DNA of 64,000 nucleotides from Sepiola atlantica (taxonomy: Eukaryota > Mollusca > Cephalopoda > Sepiida > Sepiolidae), in the NCBI GenBank assembly GCA_963556195.1, contig CAUVYP010001208.1:3286001-3350000 (forward strand), written 5' to 3'. Under the pieces are notes generated by a model, which was not told the origin of the DNA, did no database searches, and was given only the letters and a program-made list of their open reading frames with translations. How positions within the stretch are numbered: position 1 is the first letter of the stretch; each line of letters begins with the position of its first letter. Shown in pieces: positions 12,794 to 25,626 of this stretch. The translations under genes were made by a program, and so were the position numbers.

Positions 12794-14281
12794 TTTAGTG
12801 CGATTTAAAGTTGATATCGCTTTTGTTTATAACTTCACCATTCTTTAGAATTGTGCAACGAAACTTTGCAGAGATAAGCGGAGCCACATGCTCTACTGAA
12901 GTACCAAGTTTCAGAAGTGCAGCTCTTTTACTGCCGGAGATATGTCGATACAAACTGAATACGCAAAACATCAACAAAATTTAGCGCGTTTTAAAGTTGA
13001 TATCGCTTTTGTTTATAACTTCCACATTTATTCGAATTGTGCAACGAAATTTTGCACAGATTAGCGGAGTCACATGTTCTACTGAAGTACCAAGTTTCAG
13101 AAGTGCAGCTCTTGTACTGCCGGAGATATGTCGATACAAACTGAATACGCAAAACATCAACAAAATTTAGCGCGTTTTAAAGTTGATATCGCTTTTGTTT
13201 ATAACTTCCACATTTATTCGAATTGTGCAACGAAATTTTGCACAGATTAGCGGAGGCACATTTTCTACTGAAGTACCAAGTTTCAGAAGTGCAGCTCTTG
13301 TACTGCCGGAGATATGTCGATACAAACTGAATACGCAAAACATCAACAAAATTTGGCGCGTTTTAAAGTTGATATCGCTTTTGTTTATAACTTCCACATT
13401 TATTCGAATTGTGCGACGAAACTTTGCAGACCGTCGCGGAGACACACGTTCTACTGAAGTACTAAGTTTCAGAAGTGCAGCTCTTGTACTGCCGGAGATA
13501 TGTCGATACAAACTGAATACGCAAAACATCAACAAAATTTAGCGCGTTTTAAAGTTGATATCGCTTTTGTTTATAACTTCCACATTAATTCGAATTGTGC
13601 AACGAAACTTAGCACAGATTAGCGGAGTCACATTTGCTACTGAAGTACCCAGGTTCAGAAGTGCAGCTCTTTTACTGCCGGAGATATGTCGATACAAACT
13701 GAATACGCAAAACATCAACAAAATTTAGCGCGTTTTAAAGTTGATATCGCTTTTGTTTATAACTTCCACATTTATTCGAATTGTGCAACGAAACTTTGTA
13801 GACAGTCGCGGATAGGCCTTTTCTACTGAGGTACCAAGTTTCAGAAGTGCAGCTCTTGTACTGCCGGAGATATGTCGATACAAACCGAATACGCAAAACA
13901 TCAAGAAAATTTAGCGCGTTTTAAAGTTGATATCGCTTTTGTTTATAACTTCCACATTTATTCGAATTGTGCAACGAAACTTTGCACAGATTAGCGGAGT
14001 CACATGTTCTACGGAAGTACCAAGTTTCAGAAGTGCAGCTCTTTTACTGCCGGAGATATGTCGATACAAACTGAATACGCAAAACATCAAAAAAATTTAG
14101 CGCGTTTAAAAGTTGATATCGCTTTTGTTTATAACTTCCACATTTATTCGAATTGTGCAACGAAATTTTGCACAGATTAGCGGAGGCACATTTTCTACTG
14201 AAGTACCAAGTTTCAGAAGTGCAGCTCTTGTACTGCCGGAGATATGTCGATACAAACTAGATACGCAAACTATCAACAAAA
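12794..14281 (+). repeat. Eight-monomer repeat unit 1 (module I)
   Basis: Order I-E-F-G*-H-D-E-Ft, 1488 bp, the first complete module I. Private marks: gagccacatgc in I, tttggcgcg at 13352, cattaattcg and cccaggttc in H, catcaagaaaat at the D tail, catcaaaaaaat at the E tail and ctagatacg in Ft. From 13352 on these recur in unit 2. Confidence 0.9.
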
Positions 14282-15769
14282 TTTAGTGCGATTTAAAGTT
14301 GATATCGCTTTTGTTTATAACTTCACCATTCTTTAGAATTGTGCAACGAAACTTTGCAGAGATAAGCGGAGTCACATGCTCTACTGAAGTACCAAGTTTC
14401 AGAAGTGCAGCTCTTTTACTGCCGGAGATATGTCGATACAAACTGAATACGCAAAACATCAACAAAATTTAGCGCGTTTTAAAGTTGATATCGCTTTTGT
14501 TTATAACTTCCACATTTATTCGAATTGTGCAACGAAACTTTGCACAGATTAGCGGAGTCACATGTTCTACTGAAGTACCAAGTTTCAGAAGTGCAGCTCT
14601 TGTGTTGCCGGAGATATGTCGATACAAACTGAATACGCAAAACATCAACAAAATTTAGCGCGTTTTAAAGTTGATATCGCTTTTGTTTATAACTTCCACA
14701 TTTATTCGAATTGTGCAACGAAATTTTGCACAGATTAGCAGAGTCACATTTTCTACTGAAGTACCAAGTTTCAGAAGTGCAGCTCTTGTACTGCCGGAGA
14801 TATGTCGATACAAACTGAATACGCAAAACATCAACAAAATTTGGCGCGTTTTAAAGTTGATATCGCTTTTGTTTATAACTTCCACATTTATTCGAATTGT
14901 GCGACGAAACTTTGCAGACCGTCGCGGAGACACACGTTCTACTGAAGTACTAAGTTTCAGAAGTGCAGCTCTTGTACTGCCGGAGATATGTCGATACAAA
15001 CTGAATACGCAAAACATCAACAAAATTTAGCGCGTTTTAAAGTTGATATCGCTTTTGTTTATAACTTCCACATTAATTCGAATTGTGCAACGAAACTTAG
15101 CACAGATTAGCGGAGTCACATTTGCTACTGAAGTACCCAGGTTCAGAAGTGCAGCTCTTTTACTGCCGGAGATATGTCGATACAAACTGAATACGCAAAA
15201 CATCAACAAAATTTAGCGCGTTTTAAAGTTGATATCGCTTTTGTTTATAACTTCCACATTTATTCGAATTGTGCAACGAAACTTTGTAGACAGTCGCGGA
15301 TAGGCCTTTTCTACTGAGGTACCAAGTTTCAGAAGTGCAGCTCTTGTACTGCCGGAGATATGTCGATACAAACCGAATACGCAAAACATCAAGAAAATTT
15401 AGCGCGTTTTAAAGTTGATATCGCTTTTGTTTATAACTTCCACATTTATTCGAATTGTGCAACGAAACTTTGCACAGATTAGCGGAGTCACATGTTCTAC
15501 GGAAGTACCAAGTTTCAGAAGTGCAGCTCTTTTACTGCCGGAGATATGTCGATACAAACTGAATACGCAAAACATCAAAAAAATTTAGCGCGTTTAAAAG
15601 TTGATATCGCTTTTGTTTATAACTTCCACATTTATTCGAATTGTGCAACGAAATTTTGCACAGATTAGCGGAGGCACATTTTCTACTGAAGTACCAAGTT
15701 TCAGAAGTGCAGCTCTTGTACTGCCGGAGATATGTCGATACAAACTAGATACGCAAACTATCAACAAAA
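14282..15769 (+). repeat. Eight-monomer repeat unit 2 (module I)
   Basis: Order I-E-F-G*-H-D-E-Ft, 1488 bp. It shares the private marks of unit 1 from tttggcgcg (14840) onward, so the two look like a recent tandem duplication. The F here reads gcagagtcac, unlike unit 1. The E reads cttgtgttgcc. Confidence 0.9.
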
Positions 15770-17443
15770 TTTAGTGCGATTTAAAGTTGATATCGCTTTT
15801 GTTTATAACTTCACCATTCTTTAGAATTGTGCAACGAAACTTTGCAGAGATAAGCGGAGTCACATGCTCTACTGAAGTACCAAGTTTCAGAAGTGCAGCT
15901 CTTTTACTGCCGGAGATATGTCGATACAAACTGAATACGCAAAACATCAACAAAATTTAGCGCGTTTTAAAGTTGATATCGCTTTTGTTTATAACTTCCA
16001 CATTTATTCGAATTGTGCAACGAAACTTTGCACAGATTAGCGGAGTCACATGTTCTACTGAAGTACCAAGTTTCAGAAGTGCAGCTCTTGTGTTGCCGGA
16101 GATATGTCGATACAAACTGAATACGCAAAACATCAACAAAATTTAGCGCGTTTTAAAGTTGATATCGCTTTTGTTTATAACTTCCACATTTATTCGAATT
16201 GTGCAACGAAATTTTGCACAGATTAGCAGAGTCACATTTTCTACTGAAGTACCAAGTTTCAGAAGTGCAGCTCTTGTACTGCCGGAGATATGTCGATACA
16301 AACTGAATACGCAAAACATCAACAAAATTTAGCGCGTTTTAAAGTTGATATCGCTTTTGTTTATAACTTCCACATTTATTCGAATTGTGCAACGAAACTT
16401 TGCAGACCGTCGCGGAGTCACATTTTCTACTGAAGTACCAAGTTTCAGAAGTGCAGCTCTTGTACTGCCGGAGATATGTCGATACAAACTGAATACGCAA
16501 AACATCAACAAAATTTAGCGCGTTTTAAAGTTGATATCGCTTTTGTTTATAACTTCCACATTTATTCGAATTGTGCAACGAAACTTTGCAGACCGTCGCG
16601 GAGTCACATTTTCTACTGAAGTACCAAGTTTCAGAAGTGCAGCTCTTGTACTGCCGGAGATATGTCGATACAAACTGAATACGCAAAACATCAACAAAAT
16701 TTAGCGCGTTTTAAAGTTGATATCGCTTTTGTTTATAACTTCCACATTTATTCGAATTGTGCAACGAAACTTTGCACAGATTAGCGGAGTCACATTTGCT
16801 ACTGAAGTACCCAGTTTCAGAAGTGCAGCTCTTGTACTGCCGGAGATATGTCGATACAAACTGAATACGCAAAACATCAACAAAATTTAGCGCGTTTTAA
16901 AGTTGATATCGCTTTTGTTTATAACTTCCACATTTATTCGAATTGTGCAACGAAACTTTGTAGACAGTCGCGGATAGGCCTTTTCTACTGAGGTACCAAG
17001 TTTCAGAAGTGCAGCTCTTGTACTGCCGGAGATATGTCGATACAAACCGAATACGCAAAACATCAACAAAATTTAGCGCGTTTTAAAGTTGATATCGCTT
17101 TTGTTTATAACTTCCACATTTATTCGAATTGTGCAACGAAACTTTGCACAGATTAGCGGAGTCACATGTTCTACGGAAGTACCAAGTTTCAGAAGTGCAG
17201 CTCTTTTACTGCCGGAGATATGTCGATACAAACTGAATACGCAAAACATCAACAAAATTTAGCGCGTTTAAAAGTTGATATCGCTTTTGTTTATAACTTC
17301 CACATTTATTCGAATTGTGCAACGAAATTTTGCACAGATTAGCGGAGGCACATTTTCTACTGAAGTACTAAGTTTCAGAAGTGCAGCTCTTGTACTGCCG
17401 GAGATATGTCGATACAAACTAGATACGCAAACTATCAACAAAA
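15770..17443 (+). repeat. Repeat unit 3, nine monomers
   Basis: Order I-E-F-G-G-H-D-E-Ft, 1674 bp. Two adjacent G monomers at 16328 and 16514 look identical, a clean single-monomer duplication. The Ft keeps ctagatacg and gcgtttaaaag from units 1 and 2. Confidence 0.9.
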
Positions 17444-18931
17444 TTTAGTGCGATTTAAAGTTGATATCGCTTTTGTTTATAACTTCACCATTCTTTAGAA
17501 TTGTGCAACGAAACTTTGCAGAGATAAGCGGAGTCACATGCTCTACTGAAGTACCAAGTTTCAGAAGTGCTGCTCTTTTACTGCCGGAGATATGTCGATA
17601 CAAACTGAATACGCAAAACATCAACAAAATTTAGCGCGTTTTAAAGTTGATATCGCTTTTGTTTATAACTTCCACATTTATTCGAATTGTGCAACGAAAC
17701 TTTGCACAGATTAGCGGAGTCACATGTTCTACTGAAGTACCAAGTTTCAGAAGTGCAGCTCTTGTGTTGCCGGAGATATGTCGATACAAACTGAATACGC
17801 AAAACATCAACAAAATTTAGCGCGTTTTAAAGTTGATATCGCTTTTGTTTATAACTTCCACATTTATTCGAATTGTGCAACGAAATTTTGCACAGATTAG
17901 CAGAGTCACATTTTCTACTGAAGTACCAAGTTTCAGAAGTGCAGCTCTTGTACTGCCGGAGATATGTCGATACAAACTGAATACGCAAAACATCAACAAA
18001 ATTTAGCGCGTGTTAAAGTTGATATCGCTTTTGTTTATAACTTCCACATTTATTCGAATTGTGCAACGAAACTTTGCAGACCGTCGCGGAGTCACATGCT
18101 CTACTGAAGTACCAAGTTTCAGAAGTGCAGCTCTTGTACTGCCGGAGATATGTCGATACAAACTGAATACGCAAAACATCAACAAAATTTAGCGCGTTTT
18201 AAAGTTGATATCGCTTTTGTTTATAACTTCCACATTTATTCGAATTGTGCAACGAAACTTTGCACAGATTAGCGGAGTCACATTTGCTACTGAAGTACCC
18301 AGTTTCAGAAGTGCAGCTCTTGTACTGCCGGAGATATGTCGATACAAACTGAATACGCAAAACATCAACAAAATTTAGCGCGTTTTAAAGTTGATATCGC
18401 TTTTGTTTATAACTTCCACATTTATTCGAATTGTGCAACGAACCTTTGTAGACAGTCGCGGATAGGCCTTTTCTACTGAGGTACCAAGTTTCAGAAGTGC
18501 AGCTCTTGTACTGCCGGAGATATGTCGATACAAACCGAATACGCAAAACATCAACAAAATTTAGCGCGTTTTAAAGTTGATATCGCTTTTGTTTATAACT
18601 TCCACATTTATTCGAATTGTGCAACGAAACTTTGCACAGATTAGCGGAGTCACATGTTCTACGGAAGTACCAAGTTTCAGAAGTGCAGCGTATTTACTGC
18701 CGGAGATATGTCGATACAAACTGAATACGCAAAACATCAACAAAATTTAGCGCGTTTTAAAGTTGATATCGCTTTTGTTTATAACTTCCACATTTATTCG
18801 AATTGTGCAACGAAATTTTGCACAGATTAGCGGAGGAACATTTTCTACTGAAGTACCAAGTTTCAGAAGTGCAGCTCTTGTACTGCCGGAGATATGTCGA
18901 TACAAACTGAATACGCAAACTATCAACAAAA
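17444..18931 (+). repeat. Repeat unit 4 (module I, gcgtattt haplotype)
   Basis: Order I-E-F-G-H-D-E-Ft, 1488 bp. This is the first unit with the linked pair gaacctttgtag in D and gcagcgtatttactg in the following E. The G at 18002 has gcgtgttaaag and acatgctc. Confidence 0.9.
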
Positions 18932-20419
18932 TTTAGTGCGATTTAAAGTTGATATCGCTTTTGTTAATAACTTCACCATTCTTTAGAATTGTGCAACGAA
19001 ACTTTGCAGAGATAAGCGGAGTCACATGCTCTACTGAAGTACCAAGTTTCAGAAGTGCAGCTCTTTTACTGCCGGAGATATGTCGATACAAACTGAATAC
19101 GCAAAACATCAACAAAATTTAGCGCGTTTTAAAGTTGATATCGCTTTTGTTTATAACTTCCACATTTATTCGAATTGTGCAACGAAACTTTGCACAGATT
19201 AGCGGAGTCACATGTTCTACTGAAGTACCAAGTTTCAGAAGTGCAGCTCTTGTACTGCCGGAGATATGTCGATACAAACTGAATACGCAAAACATCAACA
19301 AAATTTAGCGCGTTTTAAAGTTGATATCGCTTTTGTTTATAACTTCCACATTTATTCGAATTGTGCCACGAAATTTTGCACAGATTAGCGGAGGCACATT
19401 TTCTACTGAAGTACCAAGTTTCAGAAGTGCAGCTCTTGTACTGCCGGAGATATGTCGATACAAACTGAATACGCAAAACATCAACAAAATTTAGCGCGTT
19501 TTAAAGTTGATATCGCTTTTGTTTATAACTTCCACATTTATTCGAATTGTGCAACGAAACTTTGCAGACCGTCGCGGAGTCACATTTTCTACTGAAGTAC
19601 CAAGTTTCAGAAGTGCAGCTCTTGTACTGCCGGAGATATGTCGATACAAACTGAATACGCAAAACATCAACAAAATTTAGCGCGTTTTAAAGTTGATATC
19701 GCTTTTGTTTATAACTTCCACATTTATTCGAATTGTGCAACGAAACTTTGCACAGATTAGCGGAGTCACATTTGCTACTGAAGTACCCAGTTTCAGAAGT
19801 GCAGCTCTTGTACTGCCGGAGATATGTCGATACAAACTGAATACGCAAAACATCAACAAAATTTAGCGCGTTTTAAAGTTGATATCGCTTGTGTTTTTAA
19901 CTTCCACATTTATTCGAATTGTGCAACGAAACTTTGTAGACAGTCGCGGATAGGCCTTTTCTACTGAGGTACCAAGTTTCAGAAGTGCAGCTCTTGTACT
20001 GCCGGAGATATGTCGATACAAACCGAATACGCAAAACATCAACAAAATTTAGCGCGTTTTAAAGTTGATATCGCTTTTGTTTATAACTTCCACATTTATT
20101 CGAATTGTGCAACGAAACTTTGCACAGATTAGCGGAGTCACATGTTCTACGGAAGTACCAAGTTTCAGAAGTGCAGCTCTTGTACTGCCGGAGATATGTC
20201 GATACAAACTGAATACGCAAAACATCAACAAAATTTAGCGCGTTTTAAAGTTGATATCGCTTTTGTTTATAACTTCCACATTTATTCGAATTGTGCAACG
20301 AAATTTTGCACAGATTAGCGGAGGCACATTTTCTACTGAAGTACCAAGTTTCAGAAGTGCAGCTCTTGTACTGCCGGAGATATGTCGATACAAACTGAAT
20401 ACGCAAACTATCAACAAAA
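18932..20419 (+). repeat. Repeat unit 5 (module I)
   Basis: Order I-E-F-G-H-D-E-Ft, 1488 bp, without the gcgtattt haplotype. Private point changes: tgttaataac in I, gtgccacg in F (~19365), and cttgtgtttttaac in D (~19890). Confidence 0.9.
19118..19303 (+). repeat. Reference copy of monomer class E
   Basis: Class E carries cacagattagcggagtcac then atgttc. Two positional subtypes exist in the eight-monomer repeat. The copy after I reads ctactgaag. The copy after D usually reads ctacggaag. Some post-D copies also read gcagcgtatttactg (for example 18560, 22652, 33996, 48318), which marks a separate haplotype. Confidence 0.9.
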
Positions 20420-21535
20420 TTTAGTGCGATTTAAAGTTGATATCGCTTTTGTTTATAACTTCACCATTCTTTAGAATTGTGCAACGAAACTTTGCAGAGA
20501 TAAGCGGAGTCACATGCTCTACTGAAGTACCAAGTTTCAGAAGTGCAGCTCTTTTACTGCCGGAGATATGTCGATACAAACTGAATACGCAAAACATCAA
20601 CAAAATTTAGCGCGTTTTAAAGTTGATATCGCTTTTGTTTATAACTTCCACATTTATTCGAATTGTGCGACGAAACTTTGCAGACCGTCGCGGAGACACA
20701 CGTTCTACTGAAGTACTAAGTTTCAGAAGTGCAGCTCTTGTACTGCCGGAGATATGTCGATACAAACTGAATACGCAAAACATCAACAAAATTTAGCGCG
20801 TTTTAAAGTTGATATCGCTTTTGTTTATAACTTCCACATTTATTCGAATTGTGCAACGAAACTTTGCACAGATTAGCGGAGTCACATTTGCTACTGAAGT
20901 ACCCAGTTTCAGAAGTGCAGCTCTTTTACTGCCGGAGATATGTCGATACAAACTGAATACGCAAAACATCAACAAAATTTAGCGCGTTTTAAAGTTGATA
21001 TCGCTTTTGTTTATAACTTCCACATTTATTCGAATTGTGCAACGAAACTTTGTAGACAGTCGCGGATAGGCCTTGTCTACTGAGGTACCAAGTTTCAGAA
21101 GTGCAGCTCTTGTACTGCCGGAGATATGTCGATACAAACCGAATACGCAAAACATCAACAAAATTTAGCGCGTTTTAAAGTTGATATCGCTTTTGTTTAT
21201 AACTTCCACATTTATTCGAATTGTGCAACGAAACTTTGCACAGATTAGCGGAGTCACATGTTCTACTGAAGTACCAAGTTTCAGAAGTGCAGCTCTTTTA
21301 CTGCCGGAGATATGTCGATACAAACTGAATACGCAAAACATCAACAAAATTTAGCGCGTTTTAAAGTTGATATCGCTTTTGTTTATAACTTCCACATTTA
21401 TTCGAATTGTGCAACGAAATTTTGCACAGATTAGCGGAGGCACATTTTCTACTGAAGTACCAAGTTTCAGAAGTGCAGCTCTTGTACTGCCGGAGATATG
21501 TCGATACAAACTGAATACGCAAACTATCAACAAAA
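20420..21535 (+). repeat. Repeat unit 6, six monomers
   Basis: Order I-G*-H-D-E-Ft, 1116 bp. The E-F pair is absent compared with module I, an in-register loss of 372 bp. Confidence 0.9.
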
Positions 21536-23023
21536 TTTAGTGCGATTTAAAGTTGATATCGCTTTTGTTTATAACTTCACCATTCTTTAGAATTGTGCAA
21601 CGAAACTTTGCAGAGATAAGCGGAGTCACATGCTCTACTGAAGTACCAAGTTTCAGAAGTGCAGCTCTTTTACTGCCGGAGATATGTCGATACAAACTGA
21701 ATACGCTAAACATCAACAAAATTTAGCGCGTTTTAAAGTTGATATCGCTTTTGTTTATAACTTCCACATTTATTCGAATTGTGCAACGAAACTTTGCACA
21801 GATTAGCGGAGTCACATGTTCTACTGAAGTACCAAGTTTCAGAAGTGCAGCTCTTGTGTTGCCGGAGATATGTCGATACAAACTGAATACGCAAAACATC
21901 AACAAAATTTAGCGCGTTTTAAAGTTGATATCGCTTTTGTTTATAACTTCCACATTTATTCGAATTGTGCAACGAAATTTTGCACAGATTAGCGGAGGCA
22001 CATTTTCTACTGAAGTACCAAGTTTCAGAAGTGCAGCTCTTGTACTGCCGGAGATATGTCGATACAAACTGAATACGCAAAACATCAACAAAATTTAGCG
22101 CGTTTTAAAGTTGATATCGCTTTTGTTTATAACTTCCACATTTATTCGAATTGTGCAACGAAACTTTGGAGACCGTCGCGGAGTCACATTTTCTACTGAA
22201 GTACCAAGTTTCAGAAGTGCAGCTCTTGTACTGCCGGAGATATGTCGATACAAACTGAATACGCAAAACATCAACAAAATTTAGCGCGTTTTAAAGTTGA
22301 TATCGCTTTTGTTTATAACTTCCACATTTATTCGAATTGTGCAACGAAACTTTGCACAGATTAGCGGAGTCACATTTGCTACTGAAGTACCCAGTTTCAG
22401 AAGTGCAGCTCTTGTACTGCCGGAGATATGTCGATACAAACTGAATACGCAAAACATCAACAAAATTTAGCGCGTTTTAAAGTTGATATCGCTTTTGTTT
22501 ATAACTTCCACATTTATTCGAATTGTGCAACGAACCTTTGTAGACAGTCGCGGATAGGCCTTTTCTACTGAGGTACCAAGTTTCAGAAGTGCAGCTCTTG
22601 TACTGCCGGAGATATGTCGATACAAACCGAATACGCAAAACATCTACAAAATTTAGCGCGTTTTAAAGTTGATATCGCTTTTGTTTATAACTTCCACATT
22701 TATTCGAATTGTGCAACGAAACTTTGCACAGATTAGCGGAGTCACATGTTCTACGGAAGTACCAAGTTTAAGAAGTGCAGCGTATTTACTGCCGGAGATA
22801 TGTCGATACAAACTGAATACGCAAAACATCAACAAAATTTAGCGCGTTTTAAAGTTGATATCGCTTTTGTTTATAACTTCCACATTTATTCGAATTGTGC
22901 AACGAAATTTTGCACAGATTAGCGGAGGCACATTTTCTACTGAAGTACCAAGTTTCAGAAGTGCAGCTCTTGTACTGCCGGAGATATGTCGATACAAACT
23001 GAATACGCAAACTATCAACAAAA
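21536..23023 (+). repeat. Repeat unit 7 (module I, gcgtattt haplotype)
   Basis: Order I-E-F-G-H-D-E-Ft, 1488 bp. D has gaacctttg and the rare tail catctacaaa, which introduces a minus-strand stop. The following E has gtttaagaag and gcgtattt. Confidence 0.9.
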
Positions 23024-24882
23024 TTTAGTGCGATTTAAAGTTGATATCGCTTTTGTTTATAACTTCACCATTCTTTAGAATTGTGCAACGAAACTTTGCA
23101 GAGATAAGCGGAGTCACATGCTCTACTGAAGTACCAAGTTTCAGAAGTGCAGCTCTTTTACTGCCGGAGATATGTCGATACAAACTGAATACGCAAAACA
23201 TCAACAAAATTTAGCGCGTTTTAAAGTTGATATCGCTTTTGTTTATAACTTCCACATTTATTCGAATTGTGCAACGAAACTTTGCACAGATTAGCGGAGT
23301 CACATGTTCTACTGAAGTACCAAGTTTCAGAAGTGCAGCTCTTGTACTGCCGGAGATATGTCGATACAAACTGAATACGCAAAACATCAACAAAATTTAG
23401 CGCGTTTTAAAGTTGATATCGCTTTTGTTTATAACTTCCACATTTATTCGAATTGTGCAAGAAATTTTGCACAGATTAGCGGAGGCACATTTTCTACTGA
23501 AGTACCAAGTTTCAGAAGTGCAGCTCTTGTACTGCCGGAGATATGTCGATACAAACTGAATACGCAAAACATCAACAAAATTTAGCGCGTTTTAAAGTTG
23601 ATATCGCTTTTGTTTATAACTTCCACATTTATTCGAATTGTGCAACGAAACTTTGCAGACCGTCGCGGAGTCACATTTTCTACTGAAGTACCAAGTTTCA
23701 AAAGTGCAGCTCTTGTACTGCCGGAGATATGTCGATACAAACTGAATACGCAAAACATCAACAAAATTTAGCGCGTTTTAAAGTTGATATCGCTTTTGTT
23801 TATAACTTCCACATTTATTCGAATTGTGCAACGAAACTTTGCACAGATTAGCAGAGTCACATTTGCTACTGAAGTACCCAGTTTCAGAAGTGCAGCTCTT
23901 GTACTGCCGGAGATATGTCGATACAAACTGAATACGCAAAACATCAACAAAATTTAGCGCGTTTTAAAGTTGATATCGCTTTTGTTTATAACTTCCACAT
24001 TTATTCGAATTGTGCAACGAAACTTTGTAGACAGTCGCGGATAGGCCTTTTCTACTGAGGTACCAAGTTTCAGAAGTGCAGCTCTTGTACTGCCGGAGAT
24101 ATGTCGATACAAACCGAATACGCAAAACATCAACAAAATTTAGCGCGTTTTAAAGTTGATATCGCTTTTGTTTATAACTTCCACATTTATTCGAATTGTG
24201 CAACGAAACTTTGCACAGATTAGCGGAGTCACATGTTCTACGGAAGTACCAAGTTTCAGAAGTGCAGCTCTTGTACTGCCGGAGATATGTCGATACAAAC
24301 TGAATACGCAAAACATCAACAAAATTTAGCGCGTTTTAAAGTTGATATCGCTTTTGTTTATAACTTCCACATTTATTCGAATTGTGCAACGAAACTTTGT
24401 AGACAGTCGCGGATAGGCCTTTTCTACTGAGGTACCAAGTTTCAGAAGTGCAGCTCTTGTACTGCCGGAGATATGTCGATACAAACCGAATACGCAAAAC
24501 ATCTACAAAATTTAGCGCGTTTTAAAGTTGATATCGCTTTTGTTTATAACTTCCACATTTATTCGAATTGTGCAACGAAACTTTGCACAGATTAGCGGAG
24601 TCACATGTTCTACGGAAGTCCCAAGTTTAAGAAGTGCAGCGTATTTACTGCCGGAGATATGTCGATACAAACTGAATACGCAAAACATCAACAAAATTTA
24701 GCGCGTTTTAAAGTTGATATCGCTTTTGTTTATAACTTCCACATTTATTCGAATTGTGCAACGAAATTTTGCACAGATTAGCGGAGGCACATTTTCTACT
24801 GAAGTACCAAGTTTCAGAAGTGCAGCTCTTGTACTGCCGGAGATATGTCGATACAAACTGAATACGCAAACTATCAACAAAA
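23024..24882 (+). repeat. Repeat unit 8, ten monomers
   Basis: Order I-E-F(185)-G-H-D-E-D-E-Ft, 1859 bp. The F at 23396 has lost one base (gtgcaagaaatttt at ~23460). The D-E pair occurs twice: the first is ordinary, the second carries catctac and gcgtattt with gtttaagaag as in unit 7. Confidence 0.9.
23953..24138 (+). repeat. Reference copy of monomer class D
   Basis: Class D carries tagacagtcgcgg joined to ataggccttttc. The left half is P-like and the right half Q- or R-like, so D looks like a P/Q recombinant. It first appears at 7217, where one D replaces the Q-R pair of the preceding higher-order copy (3870-4241), and is then common to the end of the window. Most mid-window copies also carry gaggtacc and aaaccgaat. 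Many right-hand copies carry gaagtacc and aaactgaat. Confidence 0.9.
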
Positions 24883-25068
24883 TTTAGTGCGATTTAAAGT
24901 TGATATCGCTTTTGTTTATAACTTCACCATTCTTTAGAATTGTGCAACGAAACTTTGCAGAGATAAGCGGAGTCACATGCTCTACTGAAGTACCAAGTTT
25001 CAGAAGTGCAGCTCTTTTACTGCCGGAGATATGTCGATACAAACTGAATACGCAAAACATCAACAAAA
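24883..25068 (+). repeat. Reference copy of monomer class I, the higher-order anchor
   Basis: Class I is the most diverged class. Its head reads tagtgcgattt instead of tagcgcgtttt, the middle reads ttcaccattctttag instead of ttccacatttattcg, and the barcode is cagagataagcggagtcac then atgctc. The change removes the ttattcgaat palindrome found in other classes. It recurs 31 times as a complete or near-complete copy between 12794 and 62454, and a 32nd is cut by the right edge, so it is the natural anchor for counting higher-order repeats. Confidence 0.92.
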
Positions 25069-25440
25069 TTTAGCGCGTTTTAAAGTTGATATCGCTTTTG
25101 TTTATAACTTCCACATTTATTCGAATTGTGCAACGAAACTTTGCACAGATTAGCGGAGTCACATGTTCTACTGAAGTACCAAGTTTCAGAAGTGCAGCTC
25201 TTGTACTGCCGGAGATATGTCGATACAAACTGAATACGCAAAACATCAACAAAATTTAGCGCGTTTTAAAGTTGATATCGCTTTTGTTTATAACTTCCAC
25301 ATTTATTCGAATTGTGCAACGAAATTTTGCACAGATTATCGGAGGCACATTTTCTACTGAAGTACCAAGTTTCAGAAGTGCAGCTCTTGTACTGCCGGAG
25401 ATATGTCGATACAAACTGAATACGCAAAACATCAACAAAA

Positions 25441-25626
25441 TTTAGCGCGTTTTAAAGTTGATATCGCTTTTGTTTATAACTTCCACATTTATTCGAATTG
25501 TGCAACGAAACTTTGCAGACCGTCGCGGAGTCACATTTTCTACTGAAGTACCAAGTTTCAGAAGTGCAGCTCTTGTACTGCCGGAGATATGTCGATACAA
25601 ACTGAATACGCAAAACATCAACAAAA
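25441..25626 (+). repeat. Reference copy of monomer class G
   Basis: Class G carries cagaccgtcgcggag followed by tcacattttc. A subtype (called G* below) continues acacacgttc and often has gtgcgacg and gtactaag (for example 13352, 20606, 29905, 32508). The G barcode combines the R-like left part cagaccgtc with the P-like part gcggag. Confidence 0.9.

Noticed and set aside
12794..12979. Class I monomer as an inserted mobile element
   Set aside because: It keeps the 186-bp length and register and aligns along its full length with other classes. There are no terminal repeats or target-site duplications.
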